Assembly (NCBI GenBank): GCA_025506515.1
Contig: CM046443.1
Coordinates: 38,174,357 to 38,238,356, forward strand
Source: Flaveria trinervia
Lineage: Eukaryota; Streptophyta; Magnoliopsida; Asterales; Asteraceae
Length of the DNA: 64,000 bases
Reading direction: 5' to 3'
The position numbers were made by a program, and so were the translations under genes. Below the pieces are notes generated by a model. It was not told the DNA's origin and did no database searches. It saw only the letters and a list, made by a program, of their open reading frames with translations. Shown here in pieces: positions 21,981 to 33,772 of this stretch. Every line of letters begins with the position of its first letter. Position 1 is the first letter of the stretch.

Positions 21981-24900
21981 TTAAAGACTTTGAACATTGA
22001 AAGTCCTCATTTTGATAATGGCCATGCCTTTCTTCATAAGATTGTTAGGATCATTCAGACTCTCAAAATGTCTTTTCATCTCAAAAAGATCATGTAGAGT
22101 TAGATTGAACATGTCTTGCCATGTGTAGACATCTTTAAGACCTTGATTTCTGATGACATGCCATCTTTCTAGATTAGTAGAGTAAGTCCAGGACAAGATG
22201 GGTCTTTCTGATGCAAGGGTATATACTTGGATTAGAGTTGGTTGAGCTTCCTCTTGTTGCACATTCTCAAGATGTTCTGACTCATCTTGAGATTTGGAAA
22301 TGGATGCCTCTTTCTTCTTCTTCTTCTTAGACTTTGGTTTAGAAGGCATCCTTTTTCTCCTCTTTGAACATTTTAACTAAGAAGATTAGCCTGCAACACC
22401 TTGTTGATCATCTTTGTCTTGCTCAGTTAGGTTTAGATTAAGAGGGGACAAAACCCTGCTATGGATCAGAAATTGAAGCTTGCTGAGACTCAGCAGGAGG
22501 TCCAGGTTGTGTTGTCTCAAAAAGTTCAACCTTAACCTCCATTTCATGAGGGACATGACTTGGTGGGGAGTGTAAATCAACAAGTTCTCCTCTTTTGATC
22601 TTCTACTTGATCACCCTAATACGCTCATCTATGGTAGATAGAGACATAGGGCCAAGTCTCCTTTCGGAGAATTTATACAGCTTTAAGAAGCTCATCATCC
22701 TCTGCCTATCAAAAGACTTTTTCATGCTTTTTTGGATGATGAATCTTTCCTTTGTAGGCTCTTATCTCATCTTTATATTTATTATCTTTCTCTCTTTGAT
22801 TAATTCGAGTTCAAGCTGTTTAAGACACTCAAACTCTATGTCCTCAAAGGACAAGGAAAGAAGTGCATCTGCCTAATATAGGCCTGTGGCACTCAGGTAG
22901 TTGATCATATTGATCCTATCAGTTTCTTTGTCTACTTGAGGTTCTTTGGAGCCATAGCCTCTTGTTCAAGACTTTCTTGAACTGGTGAAAGGGTAGGAAC
23001 ATGTTTTTAGAGCCTTTTCAGTCTCTTTCTTCCTTAATTTGAAGAAGCAATCTTGCATCCTCTACCTCCTTCCATTCTCTTGACATTTCCATGCCGGCCA
23101 GTGTTCCTCTAAGGGGAAGGAGATGATATTATCAATATCATAGTTCCTGGTCTGGAAGTAAGCAATCCTGACTACCCTCAACTCATTATTCCGAGTGTTT
23201 GGTCTAGGAGCAGCCTTAATTGTAGCTTCCATGAAGCCAACAGACCCAACATAGGAACTTTCTCCCCTTAGCTTCCTTTTCCTCTCTCTCTCCTCAACCT
23301 CAATATTCTTAGGAGTCATTTTAGTTTTCCCTTTGTCACTCAGAAACCTTTATGACTCAGGATGGAGAAGGCTTTGGCCTTTATTGCTTGGTGTAACATC
23401 CAAGCTCTGGCAAAAGAGAGGTTGAGATACACCTTCACCAGTGGGTGTGTCATGAAGAGAATGGACTTCTAAAGTAGTTGTAGGTGTGACAGGGCTCTCA
23501 GGTTCAATCACAAGGCCTTTAGTCAAGGTTTTTCCTATTGAAGCTAATCTTAGGGTCGCCTCAACATCCAGTTGACCAATGACATTGTCTGATTGCCTTT
23601 GTCTCCTTTTGAGGATGAACTCTTAAGTAATCCTGTCTAGAATCTTTTGAGCCAACTTTTCAGCTTGTTTACATTGGCTTGAATTGAGAACTGGCATGTT
23701 GACAAGCTCAAGACCTTCATAGTAGTTCAAGGTCTGAAAATTGAAAACTTCTAATTGCCCTTGAACTCTTTGAAGAATGAGGGCTCTTCGATTAGCATCA
23801 TACCTCCACCCTATGATGTAATTGGAAGTTCTTTGAGGTGGAGATGACATAACCCTTGTAATGTGTTTCTCAAAAAGACTTTGACTGAAGGAGTCTATAG
23901 AGTCCACGTCATTGTGAACTTGAGGAAGTTGTTGAGTATGGACAGTTGGAAGCAAAGATAGTGAGTCCTCAATGCCCATGCTCTATGAAGAACTCCCAGG
24001 TTCTGTACTTGTAATGACTTTCTCCTTCTTTTTGGTAGCATCACCCTCTTGCATAGGTGATTTAGGAATTAGATCAATCAGATTCATAGGTTCTCGTGTT
24101 CCTGATTGAGCTTTTCTTAAAGGTCTCCCAGCTAGTTTCTCCTTGAGATAAGAAATCTCAAGTTGCTGATCATTGACCCTGTTGTGTAAGGTAGTCACCT
24201 GAGATTCCAAGTGACTAACCTTAGAGACTAGATATGTACATGTTTTTGATAGTTTGTGCACCTTTAGTCTTAGATTCCCCTCTTCTTCATCAGAAGATTC
24301 ATTATGGAATGTGCTAATCAAACCAAAGTCCTCAGTCTCACCACATGTATGATGTTCTTGGTTGATGGTTTTCCTCTGCTCACTAACTACTTCAGATGGA
24401 GTATCAGTGGGCTGAGTTGCCATGGTTAAGGTCTTAAAGATGTATTCACTTTAAGAAGTAAAAGCCTCTTCTATTTGGAATTCCTGAGCAGAGTCAGGAA
24501 CATCCACCTCAGTAGTGGGTAGATGATGTGGGCTAGACAAGGGAGAAGCATGAGCACTCATCTCTTTTTGAGTGGGGAAGAGAAGAGAGACTTATGATAC
24601 TCACTGAATCCCAAGTATTCATCATTATAGAAATCAAGGCTAGGGATTGGTTGGTTGAGATGTAAAGGCTAAGGATGGTAACTTTCCCCTGAAGGTTGTT
24701 CACTAGAGTGTTGAGACTCTGAGCGAAGGCTTAAGGCTATTGGGCTAATGAGGTCATTAGTCTGAGCATGAGGAACCTCAAGACTGATAGTTAATGTAAT
24801 AGGAGTGGTTGCTACTTAGGAGAAGTGGCAGTTCCAATATCCACTTCCTCATGTGTGGGTAGTACTGTGGGGGCTTGCACAAACTGAGTAACTTGTTCGT

Positions 24901-25751
24901 TTGGATTTTTTTTGTAGGTGAGGATGACTTGTGGCTATTTTGATGGTTGAGAGGTTGAAGGTGTGGGTTCAACCTAGCTTGTGTTGCTAGGTTGTCACTT
25001 TGAGCAATGAGCGCAAATATTTAAGGGACAAGGGTTGTTTCTACCTAGAGAAGCCAACAATTGGCTTCTTCAAAATTTTAAAGATGTTGGGCTTCATCTA
25101 TTCCAATTTAAGAATATTACTTGTTTTCCTTAACTATGAGCCCAGTTGACAGTTGAGAATGTGCTAGACATATCTAGGAAACATATAATACTCTAAGGAG
25201 TCCAAGTTCACAAGCAAATTTGTATAAACAAATTGAGAGTACCTAAACTTGACCCACTGAAACATTCCATGCACTATGAAGGAGAGATCTTTAGGAATCT
25301 GGTCTCAGCCCCCATGCTTGTTGGACAAGCTGTGGATGACCACATGAAGTAGATACTTCATGAAGGTCTTGATAGAAAAGTCTCCTTCATAGCCCATCTG
25401 CTCCAAGGAGTGGTTGGCTGCTTCCTTGGGAAAGAACAACTCACCTTCCTTATCATCCAACTGAAGATGGGTGTTTATGATGGCTGGAGTGATGAAATCA
25501 AGCAAATGATACTCATAAAGAATAGGATCAATGGTAAGGGAGGTGGAATAGTTTGACAGATCCAAAAATCAACAAACCTCTAAGAAATGACGATCTTTCA
25601 TAGAGTGTAATAGAGCAACATGATTGTGTTGCCTGTGTAACTGCATGGAAAAGTTTGGGTCATTTCTATGATTAAGGTTGGCCATTTGAGAAAGCTTAGA
25701 GGTGAAGAAACTGAAGAACAAAGGCGGTTTCAGAGAGAGATTTAGGAACAT
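21981..25751 (-). pseudogene. Element A third ORF (env-like position; coiled-coil, lysine-rich C-terminus)
   Basis: This decayed long ORF lies between RNase H and the 3' LTR. Pieces in order: 25569-25751 (starts MANLNHRNDPN), 25305-25565 (YSTSLTIDPILYEYHLLDF... MGYEGDFSIKTFMKYLLHV), 23983-24423 (acidic, then a coiled coil LVSKVSHLESQVTTLHNRV...ISYLKEKL), 23623-23979, 23062-23319 and 21981-22349 (KPKSKKKKKKE run, then a conserved end with ILSWTYSTNLERWHVIRN). The last two modules recur in A2 at 16700-18280, so the whole ORF belonged to the family and was not picked up by one copy. No signal peptide or membrane segment is evident, so 'env-like' refers to position only. Stops and frameshifts make it a pseudogene here. 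Confidence 0.65.
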
Positions 25752-26384
25752 AGGTCTGGGAGAAGATGAAGATGATAAAGAAAGAGGGGAAAGCGTTGGG
25801 TTTATATATGAAATGGATTTAAGACAAAGTTAATGAAAGAGGATAAACTTAAAATCCGGTGTTGGTCCCACCTCAAGAAAACAAGTTTGCTTTTAGCTCA
25901 AAAGGTAGTTTTCTTGGAAGTCGAATATCTTTTGAATGTAATTTGTCTTCGGAAGAGATTCCTGAGAGTTTTGAAAATTTTTCTTTGGAAGAGAATTAAG
26001 TCTTCAATACTTTATTCAATTAAGAATAAAGCTTCCGAGAGTTAAATTGCTTCAAAAGAAAATTATCCTTGAAAACATTCAAGTGCTTAAGGGAAATATT
26101 AAGCTTTGGAAAATATTTCAGAAATTTCTTTTGAAGGCAATTTTACTTAAGTAGTTGTGTGTTTTAAAGGCGTAAGTTTCTTTGAAGATAAGATCATATC
26201 AGCCAAAGGATAGAAAAAATCAAGACTTTCAAAAAATCTAAGTAAAGTCTTCTAAATATATTTTCTTCCAAAGAAAACAAGAGCTTATGAAGATGATGAA
26301 ATAGACAACTTAGGACACATAAATTTTAGAAATGATACGAATTAGTTTTAAGAAAAAGCTACTCAAGGTTAATCATCCTAATAG

Positions 26385-26856
26385 CTATATGAGATATTTA
26401 AATCTCTGCTCAGCAAAAGCTTTTGTGAACAAATCAGCATATTGTTCATTTGTTTTGTCGTTGACTAGTTTGATCAAGCCCTCTTCAAAGTTATCTCTAA
26501 TCAAATGATACTTGATATTGATGTATTTAGTCCTTGAGTGTTGCACATGATTATCTGTCATAAAGATGACACTATTGTTGTCTATGTGAATGACAATCTC
26601 TTTAAAGTTAAACCCATAGTCTAGCATCTGATTCTGAATCCAAAGCACTTGAGCCTAGCAGTTTGCATCAGCAATGTATTCAGCTTCAACAGTTGATGCA
26701 GAGACACATGATTGCTTTTTGCATAGCCAGGAGACAACCCTTCCACCCAGAAACTATCATCCCCCTGATGTAGACTTTGCACTCATATTGCATCCACCAT
26801 AATAACTATCTTCTTTGGATACCAAAGGCCAAGTGTTGAGGCACCTTTGAGATATC
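26385..26856 (-). pseudogene. Element A RNase H (copia type)
   Basis: The minus strand shows the end of RT and the RNase H domain: VVSWLCKKQSC and ASTVEAEYI, with its EAEY motif, then after one stop HIDNNSVIFMTDN...HSRTKYINIKYHLIRD. The closing motif YADLFTKAFAEQRF is the usual end of copia pol. The domain degrades the RNA of the RNA-DNA hybrid during reverse transcription. Catalytic acidic positions are largely kept, but a stop separates EAEY from the downstream part. Confidence 0.85.
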
Positions 26857-27965
26857 TTAAAATTCTTTTGACAGTGATAAGATGTGACATCTTGGGGTTG
26901 GCTTGATATCTTGCACACACATGTGCCTGCTAGTTGTAAGGTACATAAAGGACACAATCATAGCCCCGTAGAGATGTTCATACACACACTCCACCTCAAG
27001 GTCATGCCTAAAAGAGTGGTTTCTTGCTATGGGTGTCTTAGCATCCTTGCAATCAGTCATGTTAAACCTCTTGAGTATGTCTTGAACATACTTTGACTGA
27101 CTTATGAAGATGCCATCTTCAACTTGATTCACTTGAATTCCTAGAAAGAAATTGAGTTCTCCCTTGGCACTCATTTCAAATCTATCATTCATCAGCTTCT
27201 CAAAGTCTTTACAGAGCTTTGGATTAGTTGAACCAAAGATGATGTCATCTACATACACTTGAACTAGCATCAAGTCATTTCCTATTCCTTTGATGATGAG
27301 AGTTCCATCTATAGTACCTCTTCTGTATCCGTGCTTGCAGAGATACTAAGATAGAGTCTCACACTAGTTTCTTGGTGCTCGGTGCAGTCCTTAAAGAGCC
27401 TTATCAAGCCTACAGACTTAATCAGGATGATCGGGATCTGCAAAGGCAGGTGGTTGTTTGACATAAACCTTTTCATCAATCAGCCCATAGAGAAAAGCTC
27501 ACTTGACATCAATTTGATAGACCTTTAAGTTCTTGGATTCAACAAATGCCAAGAATATCCTAACAACTTCTAGTCTGGCTATAGGAGCAAAGACATCTAT
27601 GTAGTCAATTCCTTCTTCTTGTGTATACCATTGAACAACTAGTCTGGCTTTGTTTTTGATGACAAGTCCTCTATCATCCTTCTTATTCCTAAAAACCTAT
27701 TTGGTTCCTATAGTAGTCTTCCCATAAGGAAGAAGACATAGGTTCCAAACCTTCTGCATTTTGAATTGAAGTAGCTCCTCTTGCATAGCTTTAACTCAAC
27801 TTCAATCCTTCAGAGTCTCATCAATTTTCTTAGGCTCTATCTAAGATTAGAAACAATATTGAAGACAAACATTTTCATCATGGGTTTGTCCTTTTGTTCT
27901 TACCCCTGAGTCAATATCTCTAATGATGTTTAAGGTTGGATGGGACTTATGGATCCTTAGCTGGG
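26857..27965 (-). pseudogene. Element A reverse transcriptase (copia type)
   Basis: The segment at 26857-27273 holds LVQVYVDDIIFGST with the catalytic YVDD (27244-27255) and FFLGIQVNQ. Upstream in gene order, frames interrupted by stops show VVQWYTQEEGIDYIDVFAPIARLE and LKVYQIDVK, the usual copia RT blocks. At least five stops or shifts lie between 27270 and 27900. The polymerase core motif survives but no full-length product is possible. Confidence 0.88.
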
Positions 27966-28402
27966 AGATCATAGCAAGTTTTGAGAGAGATCTAAATTAG
28001 AAAAAGTTAAATCTGGAATTGATGTTTCTCCCACCTTATCAGCACACTTATCAAGTGAAACTTGATCCAATGAGTGTGTCACATCATTGATGTTGTCTTC
28101 AATGGAGTAATTTTCAGCATCAAGAAATTCTTGATCACTTTTGCCACCACCATGGTATTCTACATTTGAAGCTTCTTTATTTGATTGTTGAGCCTCTGAG
28201 CTAGAATTTGAAGGCAACTTAGATGTATCAGCGGAATTGGTCATTGTTGTGCTGATAAAAACTTCATTTGCAGAATTAGTTACAACTAGAGCTGAAGTTG
28301 TATAGCTTGAAGGTCTTCTCAGCTCAAATCTTGGATCAGGATCACCTGTGCTTAGAATATCTATAGGCCCATTCTCACAAGATTTGTTAAAATAGTTGGT
28401 AA
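27966..28402 (-). pseudogene. Element A integrase-RT linker
   Basis: An open stretch of 91 codons (27969-28244) encodes a Ser/Asp/Asn-rich, low-complexity linker, then a further short part reaches the integrase. Copia polyproteins normally have such a poorly conserved spacer. No domain is recognised. Confidence 0.6.
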
Positions 28403-29191
28403 CTAAATCAGATCAAATAGCCAACTAGGACCGGAATCAGTTACACTGGGTGTGTGTTCATTGAAAGTCACATTGGCTGACTCTTCAACAATCCTGGTTT
28501 TGAGATTGTATACTCTATAAGCCTTAGCTTGGGAAGAGTACCAAATGAAATAACCATTATCTGATTTCTTAGCAAATTTGGCAATTTGATATTTGGTATT
28601 CAAGATGGTGCAAGGACATCCAAATGACCTGAGAAAACCAATGAAAGGTTTCTTTTTGTGCCAAAGTGCATAAAGAGTCTTACCATATGTCTTAACTTCT
28701 AAAACTCTATTTTGCACATAGTAGGGAGTGTTGACTACCTCTGCCCATAAGATGATGGGTAGTTTAGAGTCAGACAACATAGTACTTGCAGCTTCAATAA
28801 GTGTCCTGTTTCGCCTCTCAGCAACACCATTTTGCTGAGGAGTCCTAGGAGAACTATATTTTCTTGTAATACCCTTTTCAATCGTTAAGATGAAATTCTT
28901 CAGAATCTCAGGAGTCTCATCCTTAGTTCTAAGAAACAAGAGCCAAGTGAATATTGTGAAATCATCTATGATCACTAAGCAGTAAGAGGTCCTTCCTAGA
29001 CTCATTACACTAGCGGGGCCAATGAGATTCATATGTAAGAAGTGTAGGGGATTAGTGATAGAGTTTCTTTCTTTGGGCTTGTGAGACACCTTGTGTTGCT
29101 TCCTTTTCAGGCATGCAACACAATGATCATCACTTGTAATCTCTTTTTTTCGCATTCCAGTTTCCAAGTCATTCTTAATTAGCTTATTCAT
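28403..29191 (-). pseudogene. Element A integrase, catalytic triad lost
   Basis: A 262-codon open frame starts within the GAG-pre-integrase region. It shows the zinc-binding CVACLKRKQHK, then FLHMNLIGPASVMSLG where copia integrases have an Asp (here Asn). It continues to TPQQNGVAERRNRTLIEAAS with the catalytic Glu. The segment that should carry the second Asp (the DNGTEF motif) is missing: the frame passes from NFILTIEKG straight to ITRKYSSPRTPQQNG. With one Asp changed and one deleted, strand transfer is impossible. The C-terminal part (SFGCPCTILNT...FAKKSDNGYFIWYS) is typical of copia. Confidence 0.88.
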
Positions 29192-29650
29192 GTTCTTAAA
29201 GTTTACATGGTACGTTCTTTTATGGCATAGAAACGACTCATCACTATTTGTTTTAGACAGAAAGCATGAAACTTTTCATGAGGGAGATGTTTCTTGCAAA
29301 TCCATCTTGTACACTAGGGGCTTTACGCAGAATATGCTCATGAGGAATAACCACCCTGGGCTTGAGAACAATGCACTCATGCTTAGTGAAGAGCATGTTA
29401 AGACTCTGATCACAAAATTGAGATACACTCAAAATATTGTATCCAAGCTCCTTGACTAAGTTTACCTTCTCAATGCTGAGCTTACCATTTGTGACCTTGC
29501 CCCTTCCAGATATGTAACCATCCTGATCTCCTCAAAAAGCAACTAGCCCACCATCAATTTTTTCAAAGTTTTGGAGTAGTGACCTATTGCCTGTCATGTG
29601 CCTGGAACAACCACTATCAATGATCCAGACATTCTTGTTTGCCTTAAGTT
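29192..29650 (-). pseudogene. Element A protease and GAG-pre-integrase region
   Basis: In the minus frame near 29640-29590 the sequence reads WIIDSGCSRHMTGN, the copia aspartic protease active site (DSG). It is followed by NFEKIDGG and, after stops, by NILSVSQFCD, which marks the end of protease in this lineage. The domain would cleave the Gag-Pol precursor. Frames are interrupted before the integrase begins. Confidence 0.78.
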
Positions 29651-32051
29651 GTTCCTATATAAAAGAGATGGTTAGTTACATTTGGAAACCCAAGCCTTAC
29701 TTGTCTTGGGTTTGTCAAAAGAAGTTGAAGGTAATGAAATAGTAATTGATCCTATAGTCATATTTTGTGTATCCTTTGCTATTGTTGATGGAGAACTTTC
29801 AGTCATTTGGTCTTTCTTGAACTTCCACACCACCTTTGGAAGTTTAGACTTTACCTTCAATACTTCGAAGTTTTACTGACTTCAGAAGTATTAATGACTG
29901 GTCCTTCAGAAATCTTGCTATCACTGCAGCAGGCTTCAGTGCTTCAGAAGTATTCCCTTCTTCTGAGACCAAATTTTCTTCTGAATACAACTTTCCACTT
30001 GCCTTCATATTCATTTCGGAGCTGCTGAAGGAAACATATTTTCCTTCCAAAGTTGTTTTCTTCTTGGAACTCTTAGAAGTCTTTTCTTTGGTCATATGGA
30101 GAGTGCTTCTTGGATTGTAGAAACAATCCTTAGCAAGATGAGAAGTACTCTCACACATAACACACTTCATTTTCTTCTTCCTAAGAGCCTTCTTTTGAGA
30201 ACAAGGCTGAACTTTATCACTTTCCCTCTCCACCGTCATCTTTGTAGATTCTGAGACAGTTCGTTTAGGGTGAGAACTACACTTGGAGCAAGATGGTTCA
30301 CGCTTTGTAGGAGTGGTACACAACTGATCAGCCTTCTTCTTGATACTGGGATGATTTGAACATGAACTAGAACTCTTGGTACTAGAGTTCAAGTTGATGT
30401 CTTCAGTCTTAACCACTTCAAACCCTACAGAAATGAAGACTTGTTTATGCTTGGAGTCAAAAGTGGACTTGATCTTCTGAGTCTTCTTTGCTTTTCTCTT
30501 TCTCTTTCTTATCAAGTTCTTTGTCATAGACTTGGTGATCACATGCATCTTACTCTCCTTAGAAGGATAGTGACCCTTCTTAGAATCCTCTTCTTCACCC
30601 TTCTTAGAGTCATTCTACTCTATCACTTCTTCATCCTCTTTAGTGAAGGGGTCTATAAATGGAAGCTCATCTTCACAAGTTCCACACTTAGGAGATCTTA
30701 TAGACAAGATTGTGTGTGGAGGAGCTATCTCACTAGATCCCAGTCCCTACTTATTTTGATAACAAAATTTTGAATGCAAGAATGAGGATACAATGTTTTT
30801 GAAAGTCTCTTCTTCAAGAACACATTTTTCTGCCCTGGCTTTGTTAATCATTAACTCAGCCTGACATTTAGTCAACTTGGTTATGAGATCTTTGATCTGA
30901 GTCTTGTAGTTGATGTGTTCATGTTTTAGAACTGAAATAGTTTTCTCTAAGTCCTCTATCTTTAACTTATAGTCATTTTTAGATCTTTTGAAATCAGATT
31001 TTAAGATATTTAAGGACTCAAGATCATATTTATCTCTAAGTTGTAGGACCTATATCTATTAACTTTAGCAATACATTCAGGTGTATAGAGATATTCCACT
31101 ACCTTTGCTTCATCATGGCTAGCCATTACTTCTTCATTTGGAGATGCATCTTCCACATGAAAACCCCAGTCAAAGCCTCCTTCTTCAACAACAACTGCAA
31201 CCTGCTGCTTTGGCTTCGTATTCTGGATGGCTTTCTTAGTGTAGTTTGGTCCGGTTTCTGCTTGGCAACCATTTGTCCTTGGTGCTGTGCACTCCCTAGC
31301 AAAGTGACCCATTTGGTTACAGTTATAACATTTGACTTTGCTTTTATCCAGTCCAAACTTTCCACTGGTCGTATTGTTGGGAAACTTCCTTCCTGTCCTC
31401 TTGTAGAACTTCATGGCACTGTGAGTGAGAAAAGCCATGTACTGGACTATTTCCATGTACTCCAGGTCATCTGAATGGATACAGTCTAGGTCTTCAAGGG
31501 TGAATAGAAAGTTTCTTGAGCTTTAATCAAAAGACATAAAGGCATGTGAAGAACTTGTCTCTTGGAATGGGCTTCCTTGAGTGTAGCTTTTCTTGGTGTC
31601 TTTTGGAAGGTGATGAAAGGACCATTTTGTGAGTTGTCAGGGTAGCATATATGATGATGTTGAGGTTCTATGTTGTCCCTTTCAGTCACATGTAGGGCTG
31701 AACTCATTTGATTGCTGGAGTTCCCAAATGAACCTTGCATGTTCATCTCCTTCTGGTATCCACTGAGAATACCATACAACTCAGCCAAAGTGAGAGTCTT
31801 AAGGTTCTCAGTCCTCTTGATAAAAACATAATAATGTGTCCATTGCCTAGGAAGAGAGGACATGAACTTCCTTACAATATCCCTTTTTCAAGAGTCACTC
31901 CAACATCAACTAGAGTGTCCACAATCTCAACATACTTGAAGTATTATTGAATCATGGTTTCACCTTCCATTCTTTGGCACCAAGTGTCAAATCTTCAAAA
32001 GTGATTAGTGGGGACTTTGTCATGGTTCTAGTTTCTATATCAGCTGCCATT
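29651..32051 (-). pseudogene. Element A gag (shortened, two zinc knuckles)
   Basis: A start codon at 32051-32049 gives MAADIETRTMTKSP. The frame soon breaks. The piece at 31486-31863 contains SSLPRQWTHYYVFIKRTENL, the UBN2-type gag core. The first zinc knuckle, CYNCNQMGHFAREC, is in 31010-31456. A spacer with coiled-coil character and a lysine-rich part follow, then a second knuckle CVMCESTSHLAKDC in 29844-30548. The distance from the start codon to the gag core is far shorter than usual for copia gag, so an N-terminal deletion is likely. Gag would form the virus-like particle and bind RNA. Confidence 0.75.
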
Positions 32052-32121
32052 TGAGATGTTAAGTATTTTGTTTGTGTGAGGGATCTTAAGATGTTGAGAT
32101 CTTACTATCAAGAGCTTGGAA

Positions 32122-32134
32122 GGCTCTGATACCA
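32122..32134 (-). promoter_or_regulatory. Element A primer binding site (tRNA-iMet type)
   Basis: The minus strand reads TGGTATCAGAGCC, complementary to the 3' end of plant initiator tRNA-Met, two bases after the 5' LTR. Confidence 0.9.
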
Positions 32135-32136
32135 AT

Positions 32137-32957
32137 TGTAGGATAGTTTGAAGGGTTTGGTCACATACAACACAACACACAATAAGGAGGGATTGATTTA
32201 GAACACTTAACAAATCAAATGGGGAACTAGAAACCAGTTACAATGATACTAAAATACACAAGTAATTAAGAGATAGAACAATAACAAAATAACACATGTG
32301 TTTGGTTTTCAAGAATGTTGTATGTTGCTCTCTAGTTCCTTACAAGTGTTACAAAGTATAAAGAAAGATACAAGGGACAAGATATACTTTATACTACATC
32401 CTACAGCCGGCCATACTTTGAAGGCCAGCTGGATACATGATCTTGACAACAACAAAATCAATGTAGAATCAAAAGGATATGTGCCTTTGGACTAGTGACT
32501 ATGACATGCCATAGTCCACATCCTAATATATTACAAAAAGGGTAAAAGTACATAAAGTAGAAAGAAATAGACTCAAGACCTCAATGTACAGTTTTCCAAA
32601 AGCAAGGACCTTTTCACCAACTTGTGAAAGTTGGCGAGTCAATCAGAGTTGCAGCGGAAAGGTGGTCCAACTTTATGGTAAAAGGTACATAAGATAAAAA
32701 CATGTGTTCAAAAGTCTTCAAAAGAAATCTATCTTCATAATATGGCTTTGGAAGAATTTGCCTCTGAAGCTTCAAAAGACTTCATGTTTGGCTTCGAATG
32801 ATATTGGTCTTGGCTTCGGAAGATTTCACAGTTAGAATGTTTTCTATGGTAGAATGTGAAACTTCAGAAGCATTATACTTCAGCACTTTATGCATGCATG
32901 TAGGACAGATTGTTTGGATGGTTTTTGGATTACTTTAGCTTTATATGAAACCTTACA
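32137..32957 (-). mobile_element. Element A 5' LTR
   Basis: 821 bp with plus-strand ends TGTAGGATAG...AAACCTTACA. It pairs with 21167-21949. The adjoining primer site on the low-coordinate side fixes it as the 5' LTR in minus orientation. Confidence 0.9.
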
Positions 32958-33260
32958 AAACTCATCACCGTAATATTCTTTAAGCCTTAGTACCTGTCTA
33001 ATAACCTCCAGAGTGATCGAGATGTCATTCTCTAGAACTCAAGCTATAATCCTCTAAGGATTAGCTCTCATGTCATACTGGACGATTCTCTAGAAGACTC
33101 AGATATGAAGATAATATATAGTGGGAGAGTATGAGACCGCATAAGCTATAGCTGAGCATTGGAGCCATCGTATACTGTAACGGAATCTTGCAGCCTTTGG
33201 GTTCGTATCATCAAGAATGGCTGTGATGTTGTTCCGTTTGTTGAATTTCAAATTAGCCAT
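32958..33260 (-). pseudogene. Element G: N-terminus of the long ORF, cut by element A
   Basis: The minus strand opens with an ATG at 33260-33258: MANLKFNKRNNITAILDD, then about 35 more codons to a stop after PTIYYLHI. A later in-phase segment reads ITLEVIRQVLRLKEYYGDE and runs into the element A boundary at 32957. The matching continuation lies at 21166 and below. The ORF starts about 480 bp from a degenerate primer-site-like sequence, so it may be the first and perhaps only ORF of a non-autonomous element. It shares the MANL start and general plan with the element A third ORF. Confidence 0.55.
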
Positions 33261-33767
33261 TTATCTAAAAAGAATAAGATGAAACACGTTAGAAAGATGA
33301 ATTAAAAAGAATAATAACGAATAATAGTTAATAAGAATAAAAATAAAGAAAAATCAAATTAAATTCACTCAGAGAAACAGTTGTGGTTTCGGCCGACCGA
33401 AGAAGTAGATTCGTCAAGCCGAAACTATAATTTTGGCCATGCGAAACTGAGTTTTGTTAAGTGAAACTGTCAAGTTCGCTCGGATAGCATAACTTCACAG
33501 TTTCGTTGAAAAACTTTGAAATTTCATTCAGTTTCGCATGAGCATCTGTAATTTCACAGAATGAACTACGAAAGTACTGAAGGGTCAAAATCTAATTGGT
33601 CCATAAAATGATGATTAACCTATATTAAACTATGAATGAGGGTTCGAAACACACACCTAAAGATCAAATAATCATCGATCACTAAAAAACACACTCAAGC
33701 TCAAGATTGTACGAGAGGTCCACTTTTAGGGCTCCGATACTAAAAATCTATGATCGTGCGGAGATGA
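33261..33767 (-). other. Element G leader with GAAACT/GTTTCG motifs and a degenerate primer site
   Basis: Non-coding sequence containing many GAAACT / GTTTCGC motifs between 33380 and 33560. At 33731-33742 the minus strand reads TAGTATCGGAGC, which resembles the iMet primer site with two changes. A similar motif-rich leader precedes gag in element C. I could not identify the LTR that should adjoin the primer site, partly because element F is inserted at 33773. Confidence 0.45.
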
Positions 33768-33772
33768 GCTTT

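Larger units (their letters stand above)
21167..32957 (-). mobile_element. Element A: full-length copia (Sirevirus-like) retrotransposon
   Basis: Minus orientation: 5' LTR 32957-32137, iMet primer site, gag, protease, integrase, RT, RNase H, a 4.4 kb third-ORF region, purine tract, 3' LTR 21949-21167. The order protease-integrase-RT is diagnostic of Ty1/copia. The large coding region between RNase H and the 3' LTR suggests the Sirevirus lineage. The flanks are AACCT (21162-21166) and AAACT (32958-32962), a target duplication with one mismatch. The element is inserted in the long ORF of element G. Many stops, a dead integrase and a shortened gag show that it is inactive. Confidence 0.88.

Noticed and set aside
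32122..32134. tRNA-like sequences at primer sites (also 11144, 58836, 46601)
   Set aside because: They are primer binding sites complementary to tRNA 3' ends; no cloverleaf sequence surrounds them.
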